DNA of 64,000 nucleotides from Trichobilharzia regenti (GCA_944472135.2 OX235270.1:149559632-149623631); one strand, 5' to 3'; shown: positions 38,401-53,400, numbered from the stretch's first letter. Translations and numbers: made by a program. Notes: generated by a model from the letters alone, not told the origin.

Positions 38401-41400
38401 ATTATTGTTACTGTTATTACTATTATTATTATTAATATTCAGGGTATTGTTACCCTGACCACGAATACCTTTCTCATCTATTTATTACATGTTTAAAAGT
38501 GTACACGTGTTAGTAAATTAGATCACTTCAGTCTAAATGAATTCCTTGACAATACACTTAATCTTTGTTTCGAATACTATTTAGTTTCTTTTTCCAGACG
38601 CTGATTCTGAAGGTTTGTGCAATAAGGTTCTTCGGAGTGAATTAACATCTCCTTTTACAAATCCTACTTCACATGAATTATTATTTTGGAATCGTAAACA
38701 GTTATCATATTCAGATGTAAGTTGTGTGTGTGTGTGTTTGTTTGTTTTGTTTTGTTTTCATTCCGTGTGTTCGTTGTGTAGGTCATCAGGATTTAAGCTG
38801 GGTAGTGTTTCAGTAGCGGTGATATTTTTAAAACAAAATTATTACAAGAGGTGATTGCTAACCTTACTCCTCAACCCCTCCTCTCTTTTCTGGGCTTCCT
38901 TACCACTGACTAGCTGAGGTTAAGAAGACTGTCTCAGTTGAGGAATCAAACCCCGCCCTCTTGGGTAGAGAGAGGTTAGCCAACATTCAACCATTTTGGA
39001 CCACCGGTTCAATTTTTTGTCTGAGTGTTAACCAAAATATCACTGGAGATCAAAATACACACGAACGAATGCCTAGAATCCTGAAGGAATATTACAAAAT
39101 GATACACACCATATGACACTCGGGTTGACGCTCCAATGTTTTGTTTATTCACACATTCTGCATGATAGTTACTTTTGTGTCTTATTGTTATCACTTTTTT
39201 CATAATTGTAGTGAAATAACGACTTCACTAGAAATTTTGTCTCGTTGCTTAATTAGATTACGCATCTTCTTTCGACTGAGTACTTAGGGATATTTTGTTA
39301 AACAAGCTTGCTGAAACTCAAACTGACTATTGGGTTGTCAAATGGCCGCATTCTTATTTCTCAGGAAGAAAGCAGTACACTGTATGTCAGGGAAAGTCGT
39401 CCACTTCGTTGCTTACTGAGGCTGATGTCCCTCAAGGCGCTGTCCTTTCTCCTTTTCTGTTTTTTTTTCTCTTTGCATGAATTGCCTCACTCTGATGAAA
39501 TGAATTTTGTTAAGTATGCGAGCGAATTGACTATTTCAATGTCTGTTAACTCCCAGCTTGTCTGTGCTAAGATGAACAGCTTTCTATCAGGAATTAACAA
39601 ATGGTCTTCGTCTAACGGCCTTAAACTAAATCTTTCCAAACGTCAGACTATTAATTTCAGTTTTCCGATGTAAACGAAAGTTAAATGAAACCGTTGGTTC
39701 CTATGACCCTCGCAAAATTGATGATACTAATATTGAAATCAAGTCTGAAATTAAGTATCTTCGATTAATTCTTTCTTCTGACCTATCCTGGTCTTCCCAT
39801 GTCTTAGTGATTTCTAAAAGAATATTTCGTCTGACGTTTTACATTAAGAAGTTGAGGCACTCAGGCATAACTCAACCACTCCTCTTACAGTTTGTCAACT
39901 GGCGTATTTTACCTATTCTTCTTTACTGTTCACCCTTATTCTTTCCTGGATTGCTTAAAAAAGACTATGTTATACTTCTTAGAACTCTGTAAACTGTCAG
40001 TCAGTTGGAGGAGTGGTATCTCATTGGGCGATATCGTTGACATTGTCACTGATAGACACTCGATGTCATGCAACAAATTCGCTAAAGGAATTTTGTCAGA
40101 CTCTGAGCACCAACTCCACCCGCAGCTCCAACCTCGTGTCTCCTCAGGTAAAACAAGAAGTCTTTTCAGAAGAATTCATGCACGTACATCTAAGTATAAA
40201 AATTTCACTATACCATATTTATGTGATGAAAATGGTGTCAGGCATGAACTAACTAACCTTCTTTGTACTATTAAATAATCCATTTCTTCCACCCTTACAG
40301 TACCAAACTTTATTGTTATTGTATTTCTTATATTTATAATCCTCTCAATTTTTTGTTTTTATTTATTAATTTTTCATAAGTGTGAACATCGTTTAAGCTG
40401 TGTTACCACTGTTAATTTTGTATTTCCCCTCACTATACTTATATCAACAGAACGTTAGATCCAATAATCTATAACATGCTAAAGTTTCCAAACTGAATCT
40501 ACAATACTGTCTGAAACAAACTCACTGTTATTATAATAATAATTATTATTATCATATTTAATGGTCTCAATTCGTACTTCGAATATTTTTGACTTCTTTA
40601 TATCGTAAATGTGGACAAATTCCTCTGGTTAATTTTGTTATAATTTATTTATATTTTTTGAGTAAATCAGATGAAATATTGTGACAAATGTTGAGAATTC
40701 CATTCTGTATTATAAGTGCTGTTTTTGGAATAAAGTAGACTATTATTATTATTAAGGTTCAGTGTATGTATGTATATAATGCCACTTTTGTTTGCGTTTG
40801 AGAAAATAATTAGTGGTGATTCAAGGGGAAATGAAAATATAGGTCGTGTTAGTATTCGAACCGAAAGCCTTTGGATTGCTAACCCAAGGTTAAGGATGAC
40901 ACCCTGTAGTAATGAGAAAACCTACAGTTCGAATCCTGCCACCAACCAGATTTTCATTTCAGCTTTATTGATTAAACGTTACCTAAATAGAGTTATCTTC
41001 TAATGGATGAATATCTCGAATATTCTCGCTATCAATAGAGAGATTTGTATAGACAGTTCCACCGAATTGTTTCGTCGTACGAAAGTTTTGTTCTTCACTA
41101 GTTGTTGGTTCTATTGAATGTGTGTACCAAAAATTCGTCATACGCAAGCTCTGCTTGCTAATCACTGTTTTTCAACAATGCCTCAATGCATAAATTTTGA
41201 TTTTCATCATTCCTGTTGGTTCCAAACAAATTTTTATTTCCTTAAATTTGGATTCTCATTCTTTAGTCAAAATTTGACAACTTTTCCAGTCAGAAAGACT
41301 TATTCCCTCCTTGTATAAATAACTAAGACAAGAATGCATGGTTAACACCATGTTGCAAAGGATTAACTGAACGTCTCTCATTCTAATTACAGTTGGTTCT

Positions 41401-44400
41401 GATTATTCCACTGTACCTCCCTCCAGTCATCGATTATTGTTATCTTTTTACTCTAAACCACAAGTTATACTTCGTTGTCTTCTTTTCTCAGGATTACTTT
41501 AGATCAAGCCAAATTAAAGCTTCTCATATGCCGTTACAACACCAAACAAGCATATATAGAGACAGACAGTTGTGAGTCAAGCGTTATATGCATGTTTCAG
41601 AACGTTTTTAGTCTAATAATATACCTGTGACTGTCAGCTTAGTTGGTGTGATGATTCCACCATTGTCCAAACATTGCTTCATATATGTCGGGAGTAACTT
41701 TGATGCATTCCCCATTTTCAACCAGGATACTTTTCTTACCTTAATTTTCTCGCCAAAGAATTGTGCACCTCTTCTTTCTCCTTCAAAGTATAGACAAATT
41801 TGTATTTCTTATTACTATTGCTCCGTCTGCTGTAAATATTTCTTCAAAAGAGTGGTACTAAAATGTGCTCTCCTGTAAATAGCGCTTAGAAACAAACAGT
41901 CTTAATCTCTTTGTGTGTACTTTTTCCCTTTCTTAATGTTTCACATCCCATTTCTTTCCTCCAAGGTAAAAAAGTTAGCTGCACATTTTGGTCTACCGAA
42001 TCCATGCTGTTTAATTCACCGCTTAGCTGTAGTAATTGGCAATCTTTTTGTCTATAAGAATTGTGATCGTTCTCAACTCATTCCACTCATCAAATCAATG
42101 TTCAATGAACTCCATATTGAATTAAAACTTCGATATGACCGGCTGATTTGTTTGCCATCATTATCGTTGTATGAGGAGGTATATCGAAATGTATCACATT
42201 CTTCGGAAACAATTTCATCATTCTTAGATGATGATGGCAATGATAGGCCTAATTTAATGCCGTGGAATCAAAGTTCAATGATGTCTGCTAGCGAATTAAA
42301 ATTTAATGATTGGCCAAATGATGCTTTTCATAGTTTGGATTATGTTTTCAATAGATTCAACGCGTGTATATTAAAAGGTAGTTTTGTCTGTTTTATTCCT
42401 GTTGAAATTATTATTTACACACCCTTTTGTTGCTTGATATTATTAGCAACACCTAGGGAGTTAGTTGTTTTCTTTAAAAATCCCTTTACATTTCCAGTGG
42501 AACATAGATAAGATAAGATAAGGTAAGCTTTATTCCAAATCAGTACTTGTGATACAGAATGGAATTCTCAGCATTTTACTACAATATTGCATCCAGTTAA
42601 GTACATTAACAATAAACATAGGGCTTCCAGCTAGAAGCTTGAAGTCCCGGTAGCAGTGGCGTTTAACACTTTTACGGGATGGGGTTGCTAGCCTCGTTCC
42701 CTACCTTCCCTCTTTACCAGTCTTATTCCTGGCTTAGCTAGGTAGAAGAGAGCGTTGGCCGGGGATTGAACCCCGAGGCACATGAGGCGTGGTTGGCGAG
42801 CATAATACCGCTGTGCCATCAGATATCCAATTGATGTTGAAATCACATCTCATAAACCAAATAGATTATAGTGGTCCATGTGTTTCTGTTATGGTTAGGT
42901 ATTTTCTTTCCAAATGACACGTGAAGATATACGATAGACAGAGGCTTGGATTGGTTACGGTAATGGTGCAACTATATCGTGAGTTAACAGAAGTTTGAAC
43001 TTAGATGTGTGTGTGTGGGGGGGGGTGGATCTTTTGCCTTATAACCGCAAGACTAGCAGTGTACATTGCATAACAGTCCGTTACAACACGCCCCTTTTTA
43101 ATAATTGTCTGACTGATGTTTTTCATCAAGAAATCTACCCTAATGTATATAATTGCATTTATCGTGCGGCGCAACTTCAGGTCTCTGTGCTCTTTCGATA
43201 GGCTTTAGCATCCTTTTGGTTAAATGATCGCAAACATTTTTAACTTAGGGCGTGGATTTTGAGTTTGAGTTGTTTTCTGAATTAATAATAGTTTATGATA
43301 GAATTTTCAATGGTTTTCTTGTCTCTATTTGTTTACGGACATACTCTGAGGAAACCATCAAGTGACATCACACGACAAGCCATCGCTCGAGTGGAACCCG
43401 AAAGGGGAGCGGCGCGACTTGGTTGTCAGTGCAAGGGTGACTTGGAGGAGGCCATGTGAAGAGGAGATGAAAGCATGTGGGCAGACTTGGAGGCAGGTGA
43501 ACCGAACGCATTGGAGTCGTGCGGCTGAAGCCCTATTTCCCTCTAGAAATTAAAGGAAATGATAATTTGTTTTCGGAAGGTTAAGCGTAATGTTAACTTC
43601 TTTTGTTTACATTATTCTTACATGTATATAGCTCGGGAAGGTGAACAGAGTACAACATCAAAGAATAATAAAATTCCTTCGTCAAATGTTAGTAGCAATG
43701 ATGAAGATGAAGATGGTGAAGCATTTTTCGACGCCTATGATGAAAGTCATTCATCATATCATGAAAATTCTCTACAACACTCTCAATGGTTGGATACATA
43801 TTGTAAGCAGTTTAATAAATTTACAAATCTTACGATTATCTTTCATCTTCAGTGCACAAAATATCAAAGATTATTTGTATAATATTAGAAAATTGTTTAG
43901 TAACAGAGTTATTGAATACCTGATAATACAATGCCTATTCTGTATCCTGTATTCTGAGTTGATGCTTTGTCAATGTTATTAGTGGTCCAGTTCATGAAAC
44001 TGTAGTGGATCGCTGACATTTTGACGAGTTTACTGTCATAACAAAAGTAATTTCAATGGAGGCCATCAACTGGAGAAATTCATAGGAAACATTCCTTTTT
44101 TCAAGTGTTATCATAGGGATTGTGTTAACATAGGGAATAAAAAGACAGTTGCAGCGAAGAAAAGTTTCTTTTCGACGAAATCATCAACTAGACATCTGTA
44201 CATTCATGTATTTATCCAAAAGCTCAAACCCACGCTTTGTATCATCCAGAAGAAATACGTCCAACCCCTGTCCCTGCCATGGCCATCATAAACAGGTAAT
44301 TCTTTTAGTAATGACCATCCCATCGCCTTTCTTATCTAAACTTCGTGTTTATTCATCTTATTTTAAGCTTTTCTTAACTCCTATTTACACTACCATATTT

Positions 44401-47400
44401 TCATACCCGAACTTCGTGTTTATTTTGCCATTTTACTATTTCTACATATTTAATCCCTGATTGCATAAACAATTATTCATCACATTAGTTTTTATCCAAA
44501 CATCCTGTCTATTTTGTTATTTCTACATTCCTAACCCCTAATTGCACAATCTGTGTCAATCTTCTCATTAGTTATGATGCTACTTTGTTTGAGTATTTTT
44601 TCTGTCCCCTGTTTATTATGGTATTTTAATTCCTATTTGTAATTTTCATTAATTTAACCCTTGATCGGAAATTATTCTGGAAGTTTCCCACCCATTTATT
44701 ATAAATACATATGAATGTACAGCTGTCTAGTTGATGATTTCGTTGAAAAGAAAATTTTCTTCCTCGCTGCAACTGTCTTTTTATTATTCCCTATGATCAA
44801 ATGTACACATATTCCGTGATTGTGTTATCAGTTAGAGAATTATTGAATTCCAGTTAGTGTTGGACAGTTTTACTCTCCATACAATTTCACAATATCTAAC
44901 AGTTTTGCTTCTTTCTCTTGTTAAAGATGAATAATACATATCATTCTACTGTTTCTTATTACTACAACTTGTTTAGTTTCATTGTTATTTACTTATTTAT
45001 TTATTTTGAACAGCTAGAAAAGACGCACTTTGTGAAGCCGAAGCAATACTCAACTGGTTCAAATCACGTCGATTGCGGTTTCATTTGCGTTCTCTACTTC
45101 CAAATATTATTCTGGAGTGTCTACTCACATTTCATTCATTAGGTAGGTAGGTGGGCATGTTGGTGTGGTGTGGTGCCGTAAATTCATTCAAATACTGATT
45201 TCTTTAAAACCCTTTATTTGTTATCCATCAGGTAAATATACTGCCAAAGAAAATTGTAAAAATAAAAGCAACAAGTGTGTATATGTTCTCCGTTTTCTTT
45301 CTAAAACTCAGCAACAGGGATCTCTGGGAGCGAACCAATCAGGAACCGATTGTGAAACAAATAGGCAGAAAGAAATGGAGATGGATTGGCCATACTCTGA
45401 GGAAACCATCAAATGAGTGACATCACTAGACAAGCCCTCGAGTGGAACCCGAAAGGGAGGCGGCGAGTTGGTCGTCCAAGGGTGACTTGGAGGAGGTCAT
45501 GCGAGGAGGAGATGAAAGCATGTGGACAGACCTGGAGCAGGTTGAAAAAGTTGTCAGAAAACCGAAGTAAATGGAGGTGCGCAGCTGAAGCCCTGTGTTC
45601 CTCTAGGAACTAAAGGATACAATAATAATAATAATAATTGTTCCCTTGGGTTCCGAGTGGAACATAGGGCTTCAACAACACATCTCCACTTTGGTCTATT
45701 TTGTGCTCTTCTCTTCAGCTGGCTAGCCTCACAGTCGCCTATAATCTCTCATCTCCTCTTCACACGATTTCCTCCATGTGACTCTCGCACAGACGACCCA
45801 CTAAAGCGATGGCCTGTATGCGGCTTAATGCCATTCGACGGCCTCTTTAACGTATGACCGATCTATCTCCATTATTACCTACATATTTGTTGAGCGATGG
45901 AAACGGAAAATAATCTACTAAAATGTAGGTATATCTGGCTGATAAGTCCTAAATCGGATGATGAGGCATGGACAGTAAATTTCACTGTCCATAACAAAGG
46001 AAAATTAAATTAAATTGTATGTACATTATAATAAAGATTAATTTTTGTATTTCCCAATTAATGAAAAACAAAACGATATTGTTTTACTGACGTTTCACTA
46101 TTTAATGCTTCTGCTAATAGCTTTATCAAAGTATTATACATAAAAATGTATGTACTACTGAAATTCGACTGCACATAAGAAACCTCTATTTATTTAGTTA
46201 TAATTTAATGGGGACTTATCTAGTGAGATTCTATTCCAAAGACTTTCAAGGAGTATACGTAGAACATTTTACGCAGCACACCTGTGTCTGTCATTCTCTA
46301 GCCGACGAATGATTGGGACGCAAACGAAGGATAAGCTTGATAGTTTTGCCACATCTATGTGTATTCATCAATTCAACTGCACCTGCGGTGACAGTTATGT
46401 TGGTCGCACTACTAGACAGCTTAGCCAACGTGTTAGTGAACACCTCCCATTGTGGTTTGGCAAAAGACAGACAAAACACAATCCGTAGCTCAATGTTATC
46501 ACATTTAATTAATAGTGATCATGCAATGGAGAAAACGAAAGCTTTCAAAGTAATTCATCGTATCCCACCGAATCTGTAGAATCTAATAGACTTCGTATTC
46601 GTCTACTGCACATAGCTGAGGCGATAGGCACACGAACTATTAAACCTAAACTATGCATTCAAAAGAAGTTCGTACAGCCATTATCCCTCCCTTGGCCTAA
46701 TAAGACATAACCAACGAAAGACTTCTACACCACCCCTTATTTATATTTCCAACCCTTTTCTTATCATCCCTTAATCTTATCACATCTTCATTAAAAACGT
46801 GTTTCATTTCCTTCCCCTACAATCTAACATTACCTAATCGGTTCATTTGTTTTTTTACTAGCCTTTATCGATTAGTCACATATCTCAATCTACTTTCTGT
46901 CTCTCTTTATTCTCAGTTCCACATCCTCAATTGTCAGACTGGTATTCTTCTTCACTAAGAAAACTTGATCAGAAAGTTTACGATTTACTAAGCAGCATTC
47001 GTTCAATGAAATCAGTGTCAAGTGAAGAAACAACTTCGAATAATAATAAGTGCAATGTAAGTTTGTTTATCTCTTCTGTGTTCTTGAATATGATTAATAA
47101 TATTTCGTTGTCATTTATTATGTGAATACTGTATGTGTTTTTCATTATAATAGAGGTTTTTGTATTTCCCAATGAATGAAAAACAAAACGATATTGTTGC
47201 TCTTACTGACGTTTCGCTATTTAATGCTACTACCTTTCTCAAAGTAGCAGTATTAAACCTGAATTTACAAAATCTCAGCATATATATAACAAAGAGTTAG
47301 GGGGTGAGAAAAATATAGACTTAGTTCAACTTAAAAGGACATATTGAAAGTCAAAATAACAATGAAGATAGTTCAAACTAAATATCAAAGGTAATAGTAT

Positions 47401-50400
47401 ATCTGTTATTATATCAAAACAAAGTTTACTAACTTGATCATCGTTCGTTAGTCTGGGGTCATTTTTGGTTGTCAAGTTGGAGAATTGGTAAAGATAACAA
47501 AACTAAGTGTAGATTGTGAAATACTTGATTATCGTTCGTCAGTATGAGGTCATTTTGGTTGTCAAGATGGAAAATAGGTAAAGGTAACCAAACTAAGTGT
47601 GTGGTGAGAGCAGCCTGCTAGCCATTTGGTTTACATTAATCTACGTCAATGTCTAGGTCACTAATATGGGCCGTGAGGAAATATGAACAAGGCTGTTTCA
47701 ACAACCAATCACAGCAAACTTAAACGTGGGCAAATATGATTCGCAGGTAGATGGCTCCACTTTCCGAGGAACTTGAAACAGCCAATCAGAAGACTGCGTT
47801 TGTCTACTTGACTAGGCTATAATAATGTATGTGAAATTTATATAAATACGTGTTGATTTCCGTAATAAAATGATCTGTTGCCTGGCCCTTGTCTTTGTTG
47901 TTACAAGTGTATATTGTGAAATACTTGATCATCGTTCGTCAGTCTGGGTCGTCTTTTTGTTGTCAAGTTGGCGAATTGGTAAAGATAACAAAATCAAGTG
48001 TAGATTGTTGGATTTTATCAGTGTGTAAAATTATGAAAGTAGTGTGTGTTTACGTAGTTAACTTGCTTATCACATTTGTGTTGATTTTGTATATGTTTGT
48101 CTAGAGTTATTAAAATAAAAAATTTTCCTCAAGCTGAGAACATCATCCGTCTAACGCCTATCTGTACAAAAACACGTTTTTCTGAAGTGGATTCTTTACG
48201 AAATAAAAGTAACGTCGTTTGTATCCGAATAAAGTAAATTAAGGTGATCGGTGCTTGATTCTGGTATCTCAGTAGCAGCACATTCTCTCTCTCTCACTGT
48301 CCGTTGTTGAACAACTCCTAAATGTGACAGGAATTCTGTCACACATTCCTCTATTAAACACCATTATCTCAATTAAATAACTAAATTTCAAGCATTCAAG
48401 TGTTGGTTTGTAGGGATTTGATTGGTTTCAGGATTTCATCATGAGCTGACACTAGTTAGAGAACCATTGGAAAACCTGGGAGTACTGGACAGCTGTTTCC
48501 ATTGTCCTAGTTTGGGACTCTTCATCAGTACGCACCCACCGGGATTCGAACCCAAGACCCTCTGGTTTCAAGGCTAGCGAGCTCGTATACCATTAAGCCA
48601 CTGGCAAGCGATCCAATGGTCCTTGAATTCTAACTTCTGCCAATTCACGACATAGCGCGACCGCTAGCCAATGTCAGCTCATGATGAAATCCTGAAACCA
48701 ATCAAATCCCTACAAACCAACACTTGAATACCAATGAGATGCTCAGTGGCGACTGGCCCTTTTCAGGTAGGTAGTTACCTGGGTTCCAGTAGGAAGTCGT
48801 GACCAGTAGGGTGCAGCTGGTCGGGTGTGAGGACAAATACTCGCCGAAGACATTGGCTAGCGGTCGCGCTATGTCGTGAATTGGCAGAAGTTAGAATTCA
48901 AGGATCATTGGATCGGGTCCAAGTGGCTTAATGGCGTACGAGCTCGCCTTGTAACCGGAAGGTCCTGGGTTCGAATCCCGGTGGGTGCGTACTGATGAAG
49001 AGTCCCAAACTAGGACAATGGAAACAGCTGTCCAGTACTCCTAGGTTTTCTAATGGTTCTCTAACTAATGTCAGCTCATGATGAAATCTTAAATTTCAAG
49101 CAGTTGGATTTTCAGTACGGATTGAAAAAGTTTGCACATTTGCCAAATCGCTCAGTATTTTACAGATAATATATGTTATTTTATTCCAAAAGAAGGCTTA
49201 AAACACTCAGCGTATAGTATGTGCTGCATTTCACTGGACCATCACAATGGCGGACTGACTGACTGAGTTTCAGTGCTCACTAGGTCAAGTTACCAGGACT
49301 TCATGGAATCGCGAGACTACACACCATGAATTCATCAGCGCTGTTTAGAATGATTTTAATCCATATCACCAACATTCTCATTCTATTGGTTCATAGCTTC
49401 CAAAGGAACTCAACCAGGCTGTCTTCACCTTCCTACATGATTAAAAGCAACACTCAGTCTTCATGAATTGATTATCGGTTTTGACTTGACTACCCATAAC
49501 TCCTTTCGAACTAAATGAAAACTCATTAAACACTTCTCAGCGAATAAGGTGGTGGCTAGATATAGCTTCATAACATAATTGATTGACTTGCTCACCATAC
49601 CTAACACTGCTGTTAACCTCATTAGTATTCAATAGATTAAACGACGTAACACAGGAGATAGAATGCAAACATATGCAGTCAAAGATAGCCACCTTCTTCA
49701 TGTCTTCCACTTTCAGTGGTCTTGAACTAGTGAATAGCCTTCCGTATTTTGATGACCCAACGAGCATCGGGTGTTCGTGTAGGTCCTACTAAGCCTGAAA
49801 TGTTTTTTGGATAATAGTTAGACTGGAAGCAGTTACTATCATAGTGTACATCGTATACACTCTATTGGGTACCCAATGGAATAGTCGTACTGTTGGCTAA
49901 TAGGGGTTTAGTAGAAACCTGTCTATTCTACTTCCCTGTGGGATAGGGGGGATTAGAAAAAGTCATCCGCAGAAGTTGTTCATCCCAAGCCATCCCTTAG
50001 TGGTTCTTAGCCAGCTGTAAAGTCTTCATACGGACACAGCTTCAAAAAGCCTACGTATGATCGGTCTCAAGTAGTTGTGGTATGGACTCTACGGTTATGC
50101 ATCCATAATGCTCTTTCTATTTCATTTCAGTTCGAATCAAGTTTTATTTGTTTAATGATATAGTTCTGGAGTTTACATTGTCAGTCTAGAGAAAATGGGT
50201 AGAGAGTTCAAAAAATAGAAATTAGATTGCAGTATTTTTTTCATAAGTGTCACATTAGCTTTTGAAGAAGTGATCGATTGTTTCAATGTTTCCACTTTAC
50301 TGGTCACCTATTTGATTATGTAATTGTCTTTCGCCTAATAATTGCCCAAGTACCCCGTATATTTCCTATGCGTTTGATGTCACAGATGATTAACGACGTA

Positions 50401-53400
50401 TAAAGCCTACCTTATTGATTTTAAATTTTCTCCAATCTTCAAGTTTTAACTCCGCTGTTGTGTGAATATGTGCTGGTTTACTGTTCACCACGTAATCTAT
50501 AAAACAGTAGCAGTTGGTGATTGATCGTCGGCTAAATTCATTGAAATAGCCGCCTCATATTCGGCGGACTGATGATCTGTAACACAGATTTTCATTGTAA
50601 CTTCTTTCTACACTTTATGTGTATCATTTTTAAAGAGTTAACATTATTTATTTTTGATTTTTATTAATACTCACTGTTTCTAGTTTCCCTACTCGGTATT
50701 CTCTGATGTACTAGCACTAATTTCTCGATTCTCAACTGAAATCACATGTTTAAATGAATTAATTTCGAATGCGATAATTTGTGGTAAGTTTCTCTTTTTT
50801 TTTACTTAGTCTAAAAATATCCAAAATAGATTTGTGACTAAATTATGATGAACACCATAGATGGGGTTGGTTATTGTTAAGCATGTTCAGTCTATGGAAC
50901 TGTGCTTCATCGATTTATATTAAACATTCCCATCTGTGATAACACGAATAATGAAAACAGTATGATTAAACAAACAATTGTTCAGGTGGAAGTAGTCGAT
51001 ATAGGCTAGTAAAAACAAATGAACCGATTAAGTAATGTGAGATTATAATGGAAGGAAATGAAACACGTTTTTAATGAATATAAGATAAGATTAAGGGATG
51101 ATAAGAAAAGGGGTGGTGTAGAAGTCATTAGTTGGTTATGTCTTATTAGGCCAAGGGAGGGATAATGGCTGTACTAACTTCTTTTGAATGCATAGTTTAG
51201 GTTTAATAGTTCGTGTGCCTATCGCCTCAGCTGTGTGCAGTAGACAAATACGAAGTCTATTAGATTCTAAAGATTCGGTGGGATACGATGAATTACTTTG
51301 AAAGCTTTCGTTTTCTCCATTGCATGATCACTATTAATTAAATGTGATAACATTGAGCTATGGATTGTTTTTGTCTGTCTTTTGCCAAACCACAATGGGA
51401 GGTGTTCACTAACACGTTGGCTAAGCTGTCTAGTAGTGCGACCAACATAACTGTCACCGCAGGTGCAGTTGAATTGATAAATACACATAGATGTGGCAAA
51501 ACTATCAAGCTTATCCTTCGTTTGCGTCCCAATCATTCGTCGGCTAGAGAATGACAAACATAGGTGTGCTGCGTAAAATGTTCTACGTATGCTCCTTGAA
51601 AGTCTTTGGAATAGAATCTCACTAGATAAGTCCCCATTAAATTGTAACTTAATAAATAGAGGTTTCTTATGTGCAGTAAGAGTCACAGGTTTTTTCTCTG
51701 ATGGTTTCATATGTTTCTTTATGAAACTACTCGGATAACCCATCTCCGTCAAGGAATCGTGAATATATTCAAATTCCTTTTGTAAGAGGTCCTCCGTACA
51801 TATCTTCCTTGCTCTGCTCGCGAGACATTTTACAAGATTCCTTTTATATTTAATGGGCACGTAACTAAGGAAGTGTGTGTACTGCCCTGTGAATGTGCTT
51901 TTTCTGTACACACTTCTCCCAAGTGACCCATCTTCTCTCCTACTTAGCAAGACATCCAGGAAATGTAGTTTATTCTCCTGCTCCTCTTCACAAGTAAAGG
52001 TAAGCGAAGGGTGGATGTTGTTGAATTTAAGTAACAATTCGTCTATGTTAACCTTCTCATCAGCTAAGATAAATGTATCATCGACATATCGGTAATACAT
52101 ATCCAACTCCTTGATGGTATCCTTCAATTTCCCGTTTTCAAGTTTTGCGAGAAAGAAGTCAGCTAATATTGGGCCTAATGGTGAACCCATAGCTATTCCA
52201 TCTACTTGTCGATAGTATGAATTATTGAAGACGAAGTGAACATTCATTGTGCATTTAAGAAGTAATTCTTTGAGGCTACACAAGGGGATTCCTATGTCTA
52301 ATTGACAAATACAATCAACTGTTTCCAAAAGCGGTACGTTAGTGAATAGTGATGATACATCCATGGATAACATGCGTTTATACCTCACATTAGTCTCGGA
52401 TATTTTAGAAATAAAGTCAAAAACATCACTAATTCTATGTTGCACAATTTCTCTGTGCAAAGGACCCAGGATCTTAACTAACCACTTCGCTGTTCCGTGA
52501 AATGGAGAGTTATACATATCTAAAACAGGGCGAAGAGGAAGACCCGGTTTGTGCACTTTTGGTAGACCGTAAAGACGTGGAGTATTGGTACCCGTAGGTT
52601 TCATGGACTCATACGTGGTTGATGATAATACTCCTATTTGGTTCAGTTTTTTGAGGGAGTCAGTCATTTGTTTCTCAGCTCTTACATTGAGGAAACACCA
52701 AGCGATTGGAATTTAGTTTGATCACTCAAAATACCTTCCATTTTCTCAACATAATCGCTTTTGTCCAGTAAAACTATACCATCACCTTTATCCGGCTTGC
52801 TAATAATTAAACTTTCGTTGCTTCTAAGTTCTCTTAGAGCTTCTCTGTGTTTTTTAGATAAAAGACTATTTACTGAATGTTTATTATTCTTGTATTGCTG
52901 GCAGCTGTCCACTAGCGTCGTTTTGAACCTAGTTAGTTCATCGTCCGACGATGGGGTAAGATCTGACGTTTGAGAATACAAATTTTCAAACTGTATATCA
53001 GTGTCTAATTGATCAACTTTAGGAGCATAATCACTAAATTTGGGACCTAGGGATAACACCTCCAATTGAAACTTATTAAGCACGATACTGGAAAAATTGT
53101 GAACATACCGGCCCGGATCTGACGGAAATTTCCTTTCAAGCTTTTGGCTTTCGAGAGATTTGACAAGACTAATCCTTTTATTATTACTTCTGTTTACTGT
53201 TACGTTATTAACATATTCAATGAACATCAATTGTAATTCCTGAGGTAAATCATCAACTGAAAATTGTCTTTGTGATATGTTCCTTTCTAGATCATTTATG
53301 AGAGTTTTTAACAGAATCAATCTGATTAAGAGCATGTCTTTTTAAATTCTTAGAATTGATAGTTTTGCCACATCTATGTGTATTTATCAGTTCAACTGCA

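Noticed and set aside
45920..45985. Hammerhead-like CTGATAAGTCC segment
   Set aside because: The GAAA strand is absent and the core reads CUGAUAA, so the resemblance is limited to one half.
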